Origin: Aptenodytes patagonicus
Taxonomy: Eukaryota > Chordata > Aves > Sphenisciformes > Spheniscidae
Direction of reading: 5' to 3'
Assembly: GCF_965638725.1 (NCBI RefSeq)
Contig: NW_027472011.1
Location: forward strand, 124,001-188,000
Length of the DNA: 64,000 nucleotides
The notes below the pieces were generated by a model that saw only the letters and a list, made by a program, of their open reading frames with translations, did no database searches and was not told the DNA's origin. Within the stretch, counting starts at the first letter, position 1, and every line of letters begins with the position of its first letter. The position numbers were made by a program, and so were the translations under genes. Shown one piece after another: positions 1 through 11,700 of the stretch.

Positions 1-3000
1 AGTGTCTGCGTCAGTCTTGCAGCATCCTCATCGCGACCATGAACAAGATGGCCACGGCTATGCAGGAGGGAGAGTACGACGCGGATAGGCCACAGACCAA
101 GGTGGGCTCCGGCTGTGGCAGGGGCCTCAGGCAGAGCCGGAGCATCTGGGTTGCTCTGTAATCTCCCGCAGTCCTGCTGCTGCCGCCCCTGGAAGGAGAC
201 TGTCTTCTGGGTGTGATGTGGGGCAGAGAGCTGGGGAGGTGCAGCAGTTGCCTGCGGGATTCAGGGAGGCCGGGGACGGTCCCCCTCTTGCCGTCTGGCC
301 CCATCTGCAATTACTGGAATTCTTCGTAAAATACCAATTTTGCATCTTGTTCCTCTGGTCTCCATTGCAGCCCACCCCACCTGCTGACCTACGGGCAGCG
401 GCTCTTCGGGCAGAGATCACTGACGCTGAGGGGCTGGGGCTTAAGCTGGAGGACAGGGAGACAGTCATCAAAGAGCTGAAAAAATCTCTCAAGATCAAGG
501 TAAGCTGTCCTTCAGTCGATCTCTGCCTTCCTGGCTGGTCAGTGAAGAGCTGAAGTGCTGCTGTAGTGGTCACGTTCGTGCTCAATTGACACTTGTTGCC
601 TGTGGAGCTGTCTCGAGTCCCAGCCAGGTCTCTCCCTGGAAATACTGTTCCAGTTGTCAGGGAGGTGCTGTCTGCCTGGTGCCTCCCTGCCAGAGACTGG
701 CCTGGCTTTTCCCCCCCACCGTGTTCTGGGATGGCGAGTGTTTGGTGATGGGCGCGTGTGTCTGGGTACCAACCGTAGGTGCAGGTGGGTAGGAGTTGTG
801 ATTTCTGGGCAGGCTCCCACCAGGCGCTGCGAGGAGCTTTTCCTACTGCCCACCGTCCCCAGGGCCCCGGAGCTCTCTGATTTCTTTCCTGCCTCTCCAG
901 GGCGAGGAGCTCAGCGAAGCAAACGTGCGGCTCAGCCTCCTGGAGAAGAAGCTGGACAGCGCGTCCAAGGATGCAGATGACCGCGTGGAAAAGATACAGA
1001 CAAAGCTGGATGAGACCCAGACGCTGCTCAAAAAGAAAGAGAAGTAAGCGTGAGATGGGGCTGCTGTTGGAGGGTCTCTGATGAGGACTGGACAGCCAGC
1101 GGTCCCTCGGGCTGGCTGGGAGGGTTTGTGGGTTAGTGGAGAGGGATGATGTTAGTGGAGGATCCGCAGGGGAACCAGCACGTTTTAATGGTGCACAGCA
1201 GGGCGCAGGCTGATGGAGCGGTCCTGGGAAAGGTCCTCTTCAAATGCTCTCGTGGAAAGGGACGTTGTCCTGCCGTGTTCTTACTACCATTGCTGTGCTC
1301 CAAGCGTCTCTTGCCACACGTGGTCTGTTGGCAGAGCGAGCCTGTGGACAAGCAGGGAGCTGCAACCTGCAGGGTGGCGGGAGGACTGTCTTGCAGTGTA
1401 AAAGCTGGGCAAAAGCTAAGGAGATGTTGGGTTCAATATGGATAAATACTTCCTTCGTGTGCTATGCTGCAGTCTGCAGTGGAGGCTGGTGGGGCTCCAG
1501 CTCCTGGATCAGCAGGGTTGTGCTTGAAGCACAGCAGCAGCAGGAGCCATGACAAAGCCAGGAGCTCTCGGGTCCTGGACTGCTTGCCTCGTTCCTCCAG
1601 AGGAGCGTCCCCGGCTACACCCGTGACTCTGTGTGCTCTTCCCAGGGAGTTTGAGGAGACCATGGATGCTCTTCAGGCAGATATCGACCAGCTGGAATCG
1701 GAGAAGGTGGAGCTGAAGCAGCGCTTGAACAACCAGTCAAAGCGAACCATCGAGGGCCTGCGCGGCGCCTCTGCCTCTGGAGTTGCCTCCATCGTGTCTG
1801 GCATCGCTGGAGGTGCGTACCCAGCGTCCCCAGAGCACTCAGACGCTTCTGCAGCTGGTGTAGGGTATTTGCAGGCTGGAAAGGGAGCCTGGCACGTCCT
1901 CCCGACACGGAGTCCGGGAGCCGTGCAGGGGAATGCCCTGCAGTGTCTGTGTAATGTCCCGGGAGGCAGTGCGGGAGCTCGGACTGCTGGCAGGAGCGAG
2001 CAGCTCTTGGGAATGGTGCTCCAACGGTCCGCTGCTCTGCCTGCCCGGCCCTCCCGCAGCGAGCCAGAGCCCCTGGCGCGGCTGGCAGGGGAGAGGACAG
2101 GAGGCATTCGGGCTGTAATGACAGCTGGGAAGTGCGGAGAGCCTGCAGCTCCCCAGCGGTGTCCAGCAGCTCCGTGCTTGGGGCGGGCAGGGCGGTGGTG
2201 GTGCCTCCTCCTCTGAGGAGCCAGCCTGGGGCATCCCCGCAGCTGGCTGGGGCTGGGGGGCCCTTGGTGGCGGGGCACCCTGCTCCGGCTGGCGTGGGCA
2301 GGCGAGTGCCGGTACTGCCCGGCCCAGCCCGTGGGCCCGTCCTCCCACCGGGATGCTCCCGTGGAGACGCAGCAGTCTGTGCCTGCCCGCTGGCGTGTCC
2401 TTGCTGCTGCAGGCAGCGTCCGCCTCTGCTGCCGTGCCTCTTCAGGGCAGGGACGGGGCTGTTGGGGCTCTGCTGCTCTGAGCTGGCTGGCTCGGAGAAT
2501 GAGAGATCCGATTTCTCCGTGCCTCCTGGGCTCTCCTGAAGCCCAGCAGCAAGGGGTGGGTGATGGTGAGGGACGGGTGCTTGCTGAGGTTGCAGGTCCT
2601 CGTGCTGGCTAGCAGGGGTGTTAGCACCTTCCTTGTCACTCTGTTTGGAGGACATGTCCTACAAGAAATGCCTGGTGGCAGGTAGGGTGGCAAAGCAGGG
2701 GCGTGGGGTGATGGAAATGCGCTGGCGTCTTTGTCAGGAGCTCTGGCTGTACGACAGCGTGTGGCCTCCTGAACTCTGAGTGCTCAGGTGTCCTTTAGGA
2801 CTGTGACCAGGGCGGCTGTGGAGCAGCCTGGCCCTCTGGCCCCAGCGTGGCAGTGATCCGGTGGGTCCAGTTGCCTGATCCTTTTGGCCTGATCTGGGCT
2901 GGGTAACACCTGGACGCAGCCTGGCTCCTGGATGCAGCAGCTCCTGGCCCTCGTGGAGCTGCAGCCTCTCCCCGAGTCACTGTGGCCACGAGCTCTGGCT

Positions 3001-6000
3001 CTTGGGGATGCTGACAGCGTGTTCTCGGTCCAGAACAGCGTATGCAGCGCTGTGAGCGCTGTGCCATCACCAGCCCGCTCACGAGCGCTGCGTTTCAGAG
3101 GGGGGAGCGCAGGCTGAGGGGACCCCAGCTCTCAGGGGTGTAGTGCACGCCGGGTGCAGCGGGGCAGTCTGCAGGAGCTGCTCCTCCGCCCCTGCATGGG
3201 GAGGCTCAGACGGAGCACCTTGGAGCAGGTCGGCAGGGATCACCGTGCCTTCAGACCCACAGCAAGAGGCGGCTGTTGTGGGCCGGCTCTGGAGGAGCCA
3301 TGCCGTGGGTGTGCGTGTCCTGCTTGGGTTGCTCACAGCCGCGCACGCGGTCGGGGCTCGCCGGCTCCTGGCCGGACCCTGTAGCAGCGGCACACGGAAT
3401 CCCACTGCCCCAGCGGGGCTGCTGGGACGGTCGCTGTTCCCTGAGTCAGGGGACAGGGATCAGCACAGGACACAGCCGTGGGTGACCAGAGCTCCTCTGG
3501 CCGTGGCTCCTCTCCAGCTTCATCCTCGGCTTTAATTCTGCTTCTTCTTGTCTTTCCTCTGGCTCCTCTCCTTGTACTGCAGAGGAACAGCAGAGAGGTA
3601 CAGTACTGCACCCCAGCATGCCAGTGCTCCCCGCCTCCTCCGGCCCCCAGAAGTGCATGCCGGGGGGGGACTAGCGTCCCAAGGCACCCAAGCATGGCCC
3701 TGGGACAAGGCTTGGTTTGGGAGCAGGGGGAAGGGCGCAGGTCCTGCTCGAGGGCAGTGCTTGGCTCCGATGCCGAGCAACTTGTGGCGCAGGGGAGCTC
3801 GTGGCTGGTGCACTCCTGGGCAGCACCGGGCGTCCAGGAAGGGAGTGACGAGCATGAAACCGCTACGGGTGCAGCGTGGTGCGAGTCCCGCAGCGGAGAG
3901 ACGGGTCCCCGGAGTGCCCAGAGCTCAGCACGGCCCCGCGTCTTTGGGAAGGGGCCACTGGGAGTGCCTGGTGCCGGGCTGCCGAGGAGGCGTGGGGGGG
4001 GTGTGTGTGTGTGTGAGGTGCTGCCCTGGCCAGCTGGCGTCTTGCCCTTCTCCGCGGGAGCAGGACGGGAGGTGCCGCATGTTCGTGATGGCTCCGTCGG
4101 TGCCTGGGCACACACAGGCAGACGCTGCTTCCCCCGGCGCTGCAGACGCTTGTCCCTTTGCTGAGCCTTCCGCATGTCCAGCGCCGCTGTAGCAGTCCTG
4201 CCCCGCGCTCGCGTGTGACGGTTGCTGATGCTGCTGCCGTTCGTGCCCGTCTGCAGGTGTTGGTGCCGGCCAGGTGACAGGAGGCGGCTCAGGACCCGTC
4301 CAGGTGAAGGACTCGCCTCTTCTTCTCCAGCAAATTGATGCCCTGCAGCTTTCCATCAAGCACCTCAAGAACGAGAACAACCGGCTCAAGGTGAGGTGCG
4401 GGGAGGTGCCTCGCCCTGTGGCGCGTCCCCGGGCGCCCGCAGCACTGAGCGGGTCCTGGTGCGCTGGACCCCGGGGCTCGGACGTGCCGTATGTCGGGAG
4501 GTCGAGCAGGGGAAGAGGGAGGGCGAGGCGTGGGGTGGCTGGGGGGTGCGTGGTGCCACGGTGCAGGGCACGGCGATTGCCCCGGGGCCGGGCAGAGCAG
4601 CCTGAGGCTTCGGCTGCTGCCAGCGCTGCAGGCGGTGACGTGCTCCCTCCAAAGCCGCAGAGCAGCTCTGCCCTCCGCGCTGTGGGTGTCCTCGAGAAAA
4701 GAAACAGGGGAGTGGCGAGAGGCGTGTCGGACTCTTGCTTTACGGAGAGGGGCTCTGTGAAGAGCCCAGCCGGGGCACGGCTGCGCCGTTCCTGTTCCTG
4801 GGGCGGGAGGCTCGGGCTCTGCCCTGGGAGCACAGCAGCCCGAGGGAAGGGTCGTCCTGCAGCGCTGCTCGGGGGCGTTCGCCTTCCTCCGGCGGCAGGC
4901 TCTGGGCTTGCGCTGGGTTGGTGCCTGCCTTCGGCTGATAGTCTTGGACAAAGTCATGTCCCAAGAGGCCAGGAAGGGCCAGGGAGGGAGGTCCGCGTGG
5001 GATGCGGTCCGCGTGGGATGCGGTCCGCGTGGGATGCGGTCCGCGTGGGATGCGGTCCGCGTGGGATGAGCTGGAGGAAGGGCGCTTAGTCCACCGCATC
5101 TGGTGATGGTCAGGAGCACGGCTCTGCTGCGGGGCTCGCGGCGAGCTCTCCGCTAGTGACGGGCTTTGGCTCCTTTGGGGAAGGGGCCAAGCCCTTGGTC
5201 CGAGCGCAGGGTCGGCGGCTGGGAGCCGGAGCGGCCGGCAGAGCCGGGGGTGCTGGTGGTGTCACTGCCCAGCCTTGGTCCCCTCTTCAGACGGGGGACT
5301 TCAGATGCCGGCTGATGCCGGCTGATTAAGGCATTTATTGATTAACGAACGCACTATGAGGAAATTGGCAAAGCAGCAAATAATCTAATTAACTGAATAA
5401 CATTCCACTAATATTAATTCACAGACATGTAATTATGCAGATTATTATGCACAACTGTGAAGCTGTTAATGATAGCTCTTAAATCTAATGAGTCACATAC
5501 GTGGCCACTGTCCAGTTACGGTTCTGTAAATACTGAGGTGCTGACCTTGTTTCCCCCTCCCCAAGCCTTACGCGTGCTCAGCTGGTTGTCCAAGGGCTTC
5601 CCTCCGGCGTCCTGGTGTGTTTGGGACATCACTGCTGTCCGTGGGCATCCGTGCTCCCACCCTTGGAAGGTCCACCCTCTGGTGGTTTGGGCTATATTTT
5701 TATGCCCTCTGTTTTTTTGTTTGGGCTCTCCTTTTTGCTGCCTTTACGCCGCATTTTCTCTGCTCAATTCCTCCCAAATAAACGCCCTGCCCCTAATGAC
5801 CTTCTCCCCGTCGGTCCCAGGGAGACCAGATGAAGATGGAGCTGGCCAGCCTGACGCCTCTGCAGGTACCCAAGATCTCCCTCCCCAAGAACAAGCAGGG
5901 AGAAGGTCTGGCCACACACATGCTGTATCGCAAGACCAGCCAGCTCCTGGAAACCCTCTATCAGATGAGCGCCAACGCCAAGGTTGTGGACATGAAGCAG

Positions 6001-7894
6001 ACCAAGTCGGGTAGGTCCTACACAAACGTTCCTTGGCTGAAGCGTCTGGGGAGCAGGGGAGTCACGGGCAGCTGTGAGTCGGAGGGAGCTTGGCCCACGG
6101 TCTGTGAGCAACCTCCACGTCTTCCCTCTGCCCCGGGGAGGGACCGGCACTTCCTTCCCACCCAGCCAGCATCCAGAGCAGGCTTTGCTCCAGGGCAGAG
6201 CTCCAGCTTACCCGTTTAGACCTGCCTGCGAGGGATCTGCTCTGGTGGCAGTAATCCCGGGTGGCTCGCGCTGACCGGGTTTCCCTGTGCAGCAGGGAAT
6301 GGCCTCGTGCCCCCAGGAGGCGGCCATCCCCGTCCCCCTGCCTGCGGGCGTTCACGTGTCAGGGGACAGCGTGGCACCGGACCAGCGCGCAGGGGCCGAG
6401 GTTGCTCCCTGGAGTCGGTGTGGCTCAGCCTCTTCCCTACAGCGCTGCTGGCTGAGCCGGGAGCCTCTCGTCCCCCCGAAACCTCCTCCGGTAACAAAGA
6501 ACCTGAGCTGGCCGAGCTGGCGCTCTGCACACGCTGGATCGTGCCCCGCAGCTTGTGGCTGGCTGGATCTCGAGCCCCGGGGGGGACACCTTCCTTCTCC
6601 TCCCTCCTGTAAACCTCCCTCTCCCCTGCGTCGGCATTCGGATGAGCCGGCACGGCGGTGGCCGTTGCCTTGCTCGTGCTGCGGTGCTGATCTGCGCCCA
6701 GCCGCAGGGCTCGCCGTCCGTCAGGGCTGCGAGGCGGGCCCCGGTGCTCCGCGTTTGGGGGCGTTTGGGGTAAAGAGCACTGGACAAGTGCCGCTGCTGC
6801 CGTTACGCCCGCGCAGCCTTGGCCCTGCTGGGGACAGCCCCGCGGGTGCCCGCGTTTCTCACCTCCCGTCTTCTGCAGCAAGGAGCTCGTCAGCGCGGCT
6901 GCTGGAACAGACGGCACGCCTGTGGTCTCTCAAAAACAGCATTGACACGCTGAGGGTAAGGCAAGCTCCGTCCCTGCCGCCTGCACCCGCGCGGGCTGCA
7001 GGCACCTTTCCGGCTGCTGCTGGGGCGGGGTGCTGGCGTGGGAGGGTGGGTGTCCCGGCAGCACCCCCAGGCACAGCCCTCCTGTCCCCCCCAGCTGGTG
7101 GGGGAAACGAACGTGCGCGTCTCAACGCGGGCACCGTAGCTGGTGCTGTCGGCACCTCGGCGAGCCCTAACGGCACCTCCGGCTGCGGCAGCGGGGGCCG
7201 AGGTGCTGCACCCTTCCCCTTCCGAAGCAAAGCCGGGTTTGAGCCCTCTGGCTTGTCCCGGGGATGCGGGGCGGCGAGGGGCTCTGCGGGGCGGCGAGCC
7301 TGCGTCCAGGGGCAGGAGCGGCTGCGGGGCAGCGGTGCGGCTCTGGAGGTGACCTTGTCGTGCTCTTCCTCCCCCCCCCCCCCCGTCCCCCCAGGACGAC
7401 ACGATGAGAGAGACGGTTCAGCAGCAGCTGGGTGCCAGCGTCCCCACCAACTTTGGCATTTTCCCCTCTTCCTCCTTCCTGAAGGTGAGACCCCCTGGGG
7501 TGTCCGGGGCCCTGGGGGCGACGGCCAAAGGACGGGGCGGAGCAGGACCCTCCCTGCTCCATCCCGTTTTGCTCCGGTGTGGTGCTTGGGGCCCCAGGAC
7601 CGGTGGCAGCCGTCGCTGGCTGCAGGAGGCGGGGGCGGGAGGGGGGAGGCGCCGTCCCGGTGCTGTGCCGGCCAGGTCCCCGCTGGCACGGGGGTGGGGG
7701 GGGGTGGGGGGCCGGCCGCTTCCCCCCCCCCCCCAACGGCTGCTCTGCTCTTGCAGGCCAAGCAGGAGAAGGAGGAGGGCATGGCGTACTACGGCAAAGT
7801 GACCTTCCCCTGCCAGCCCGGGCACAGCCAAGCGCACAGGCTGCTCCTCACCCCGGAGCTGCTCCACGAGCTGCGGCACCACTTCGTCTCCTAA
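1..7894 (+). CDS. DCTN1: DCTN1, dynactin subunit 1 (p150-Glued), C-terminal part
   Basis: This is the 3' end of the gene for the large dynactin subunit, the dynein cofactor that links the motor to microtubules and cargo in the cytoplasm. Coding exons read as 1-101 (cut by the window edge), 371-499, 901-1043, 1646-1812, 4257-4390, 5821-6010, 6879-6955, 7395-7484 and 7757-7894, all with GT-AG borders and consistent phases. The product contains [58 protein letters not shown] and [16 protein letters not shown], which match the C-terminal coiled-coil and tail of vertebrate p150-Glued. It ends in [17 protein letters not shown], close to the human C terminus. Heptad-rich stretches in exons 3-5 fit the second coiled coil. 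The 2.4-kb intron 1813-4256 and the intron 4391-5820 are the largest; the latter carries an AT-rich island. The CAP-Gly domain lies upstream of the window. Confidence 0.96.
4991..5069. repeat. 16-bp minisatellite in a DCTN1 intron
   Basis: Five near-perfect head-to-tail copies of the 16-bp unit GTCCGCGTGGGATGCG occupy this stretch of the intron 4391-5820. The last copy varies at its 3' end. Confidence 0.9.
5305..5520. promoter_or_regulatory. AT-rich island with clustered homeodomain-type motifs in a DCTN1 intron
   Basis: About 200 bases of strongly AT-rich sequence sit inside a very GC-rich intron. It holds many TAAT/ATTA cores (CTAATTAA near 5385, AATATTAATTC near 5410, GTAATTATGCAG near 5429, ATTATTATGCA near 5441, TTAATGAT near 5466), two ATGCA POU-like half sites, and a perfect AP-1 site TGAGTCA at 5489-5495. 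No coding potential or transposon was recognised. An intronic enhancer is inferred from motif density only. Confidence 0.4.
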
Positions 7895-8327
7895 GCCGGG
7901 AGCCCCCCCCCGGCCCCCCGCACAGACTGAGGTTCATTGCACACACCGCCCCCCCCCCCCCCCCCAGCCGGAGCCCAGTCCTAAACCCGGAGCCCGGGTC
8001 TCGGCACCCCCCGCGGGTGCCGCCGCCCCCCTCACTGCCCTCCTCCGGGGGGCACCCGGCCGCTTCCCCCCCCCGGTGGTCCCTGCCGGGAGCCGCAGCT
8101 GCTTTCCCCCGGGGCGAGCCGGGCCCTGCCGGGGGCTCCCCCCCCCCCGCCGCCGCCCCCCCTCCCTCTCTCCCGCTGCTGCCAGCGCTGTCAGACACTA
8201 CGGGCCGCCCGTCAAACCGCCGCCGGTCCCCCGGGACCCCCCGCGGCCTGGGCTGCACCGGGGGGGGCCGGAGTCCCGTCCCGTCCCGTCCCGTCCCCCC
8301 GCCCCGGCCTCGGCACTCGCGCTCTCG

Positions 8328-8333
8328 AATAAA
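8328..8333 (+). terminator. DCTN1 poly(A) signal AATAAA
   Basis: AATAAA lies 434 bases after the DCTN1 stop codon. The 3'UTR between them is C-rich and includes a short CCGTC pentamer run (about 8276-8298). Confidence 0.8.
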
Positions 8334-8399
8334 GCTGTCCTGAACCTGCCCGCGGCCCCGCGCCTTCCTGCACCGGACCGGGGGGGGGAACCGGGGGGG

Positions 8400-8759
8400 G
8401 AACCGGGGGGTCCCGCCGCGGGGGGCGGGGGAGGCGGCGGCGGGAACGGCGCGGCGTGGGGCGCGGAGCGGAGCGCGGGAAAGGGCGGGAGGCGCGCGGG
8501 CGGCCCCCATTGGCCGGGGGGCGGGAAGGGGCGGGCGGCCGCGGCGCTTCCTGGGCCCGATTGGTAGAGGCGGCAAAGGGAGGCGGGACCGCCCCGTCCT
8601 CTATCTGATTGGCTGGCGGCGGCCCCGTCGAGGACGGCCTGCGCTGATTGGTGGCGGGGCGCGGAGGGGTGGCCGCTGATTGGCTGCGGGAAGGCTGGGC
8701 GGGCTTCCGGCGGGGCGCTGCCAGTTCCGGGCGGCGGCGGAGGCGGCGGCGGCGGCAGG
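8400..8759 (+). promoter_or_regulatory. NOP56 CpG-island promoter with five CCAAT boxes
   Basis: Five inverted CCAAT boxes (ATTGG) lie at 8509, 8560, 8608, 8647 and 8679, spaced 51, 48, 39 and 32 bases apart, within GC-rich DNA. CCAAT boxes of this kind bind the NF-Y trimer. The last one is about 80 bases before the NOP56 start codon. The start of this region is only about 70 bases beyond the DCTN1 poly(A) signal, so the two genes are tightly packed head to tail. Confidence 0.75.
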
Positions 8760-11700
8760 ATGGTGAGTGTCCGCCGGGCCGGGCCGGGCCGGCCGCATCC
8801 GCCCGCATCGGGCCGGGCCGGGGCCGGCGGGGGCCGGGGATGGGCGTGGGCGGGCTCGGGGCGCCGCGGAGCCCGGGCTCGGGGTTCCTGTGCCGGGGCG
8901 GGCCGGGAGCGGGGCCTGCGGCCGCCCCGAGCCCCCGGTGACCGGTGCCGGCGCAGGTGCTGCTCCACGTGCTGTTCGAGCACGCCGCCGGGTACGCGCT
9001 CTTCGCCGTGCGGGAGGTGGAGGAGATCAGCCTGCTGCTGCCGCAGGTACGGGGCCGGGGCCGGGAAACCGGGGGGGGGGCGGAGAGGGGCCGGGGCGGG
9101 GGGGAGCGGGGCCGGGGCCGGGAAACCGGGGGGGGGGGGCGGAGAGGGGCCGGGGCGGGGGGGGAGCGGGGCCGGGGCCGGGAAACCGGGGGGGGGCCGA
9201 GAAGGGCCGGGGGGGGGGGGGAGCGGGGCCGGGGCCGGGCGCGCTCGTTCCCTGACGCTGCCGACCTCCCCGCCGTCCGGGGGCCGTTCCCTGGGGGCGG
9301 CCCCGCTTCCCCGTCCCCGCGGGGGCCGCCCCGTCCCGCCGGGGCCCTCACCGGCCGCCCCGTCCCCGCAGGTGGAGGAGAGCGTCCTCACCATCGGCAA
9401 GTTCCACAACGTGGTGAAGCTCGCGGCCTTCGCCCCCTTCAAGTCGGCCCAGAGCGCCCTGGAGAACATCAACGCCGTCTCCGAGGGTGAGCGGGGCAGG
9501 GGGCGCCAGGGGTCCCCCCCATGGGGAACCGCGCGGGCCTGCTGACCGCCCCCCCCCCACCGCAGGGATCCTCCACGAAGACCTGCGGCTCCTGCTGGAG
9601 ACCTCCATGCCGGCCAAGAAGAAGAAGGCGCTGCTGGGGGTCGCCGACGCCAAGATCGGGGCCGCCATCCTGGAGGAGCTGGGCTACCAGTGCCAGACCG
9701 GGGGGGTGGTGGCCGAGATCCTGCGGGGTGAGTCCGGCAGCCGGGGGGACCCGCTGCCATCGGGGACAGCGCTGGGGGCCGGGCCGGAGCCGCGGGCGGT
9801 GACGGCGACGGCTCGGTCCCCGCGCAGGGATCCGCCTGCACTTCCACGCGCTGGTGAAGGGCCTCACCGCCCAGTCGGCCTCCAAGGCCCAGCTGGGCCT
9901 CGGCCACAGCTACTCCCGGGCCAAGGTGAAGTTCAACGTGAACCGCGTGGACAACATGATCATCCAGTCCATCAGCCTCCTGGACCAGCTGGACAAGGAC
10001 ATCAACACCTTCTCCATGCGCGTGCGGTGAGAGGGGGGTCCCCGGGGCGGGAGGGCGGCGCGGGTCCGTCTCCCCACGCTTACCGCAGGCAGCTGCCCCC
10101 TCCGGCTGCCTGTACAGAACGGGGAGGGAGAGCAGCGACTCCAGCACAGCCCGGCCAGGGCGACGGTGCCGTGGCTGGACCGTGCCCGGGGGGACACGCG
10201 GGGCAGGAGGGGCCGGGCTGCGGCGCTGACGCTGTCCCCGCAGGGAGTGGTACGGGTACCACTTCCCCGAGCTGATCAAGATCGTCTCCGAGAACTACAT
10301 CTACTGCCAGCTGGCCAAGTTCATCGGGAACCGCAAGGAGCTGAGCGAGGAGAGCCTGGAGGGGCTGGAGGAGATCGTCATGGACAGCGCCAAGGCGCAG
10401 GCCATCTTGGAAGCTTCCCGCTCCTCCATGGGTGAGTGGGGACGGGCGGCGGCGGCTCCACCGGAGCGCTGCACCTCCCGGGGGGCTCGCGGCGGCAGGA
10501 GCGGTCCTGTCTGCCCTGGGAGGTGCTGCTCAGCCCCCGACGCCCGTCTCGCTAGGGATGGACATCTCCCCCCTTGACCTCATCAACATCGAGAGCTTCT
10601 CCAGCCGCGTCATCTCGCTCTCCGAGTACCGCAAGGGTCTGCAGGAATACCTCCGCTCCAAGATGAGCCAGGTGGCTCCCAGCCTCTCGGCCCTCATCGG
10701 GGAGGTGGTGAGTGCGAAGCGCGGGTGCGCCCCGGGCTGCCCCAGGCCGCGGAGATGATGTCCAAGTGAATCTGTCAATCCACTGAGCTGTCCTGCTGAC
10801 ACCGCTCACTGCTGATCCCTGGCCTGGGGGCTGCGCGCGGCCTGGAGCCGAGCCGAGCTGAGCTGAGCTCCTGGGGTGGGGGCAGCCGTAACCCCCCACT
10901 CCCTTCCGTCCCAGGTGGGCGCCCGCCTCATCTCCCACGCCGGCAGCCTGATGAACCTGGCCAAGTACCCGGCTTCGACGGTGCAGATCCTGGGGGCCGA
11001 GAAAGCCCTCTTCAGGTACCGCTGCGGGGTGGTCGCGGTGATGGCAGGCCCCTGGGCTGCTGGCTGCGACGCGCCGGGCCCCCGCAGCCTTGGCCGCGTG
11101 TGATCAGCCAGCCCCAGCCTCTGAGCGACCACCGTGGTTTGCCGTCTGGCCCGGCGGGGCCTTGCGGGTGCCCGACGGCGGGGCCATGCCCCGGGGCACC
11201 CACGGAGGTTAGCAGGGCCGTGGGGGGGGGAAGGAAGGCGTCTGTCCTGTGGGTCGCGCTGTGCCGCCTGCGGGCAAGACTTGGGGCTGCTGGTGGAGGG
11301 GGGGGCAGCCGGCGGCGGCTCCGGTCCGGGCGTGCCCTCGGCCCCGGGCGCTCCCGTGCCGCCCCTGACAGCTCCGCTGGCCGGTTCCAGGGCTCTGAAG
11401 ACGCGAGGGAACACCCCCAAGTACGGGCTCATTTTCCACTCCACCTTCATCGGGCGAGCGGCCGCCAAGAACAAGGGGCGCATCTCCCGCTACCTGGCCA
11501 ACAAGTGCACCATCGCCTCCCGCATCGACTGCTTCTCAGGTGCCCGCGGGGCCGGGGCGGGCGGGGGGACGGGGTCCCGGGCGGCCTCTGCGATGATGGG
11601 AAATATTTTTCGTCAACAGCATCTCACTGCGTGAATGGTGACGCTTGTGGTCTGAGCAGAGCGCGGGGCGGGGGGGGGAGGCGGGTGCCGGGGCGGGCAG

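Noticed and set aside
2116-4200. Several 200-300 codon frames in the long DCTN1 intron
   Set aside because: Overlapping frames on both strands without motifs, as expected in GC-rich intron DNA.
8198-10279. 693-codon minus-strand frame over NOP56
   Set aside because: Antisense of NOP56 exons and GC-rich introns; the plus-strand exon chain explains the region.
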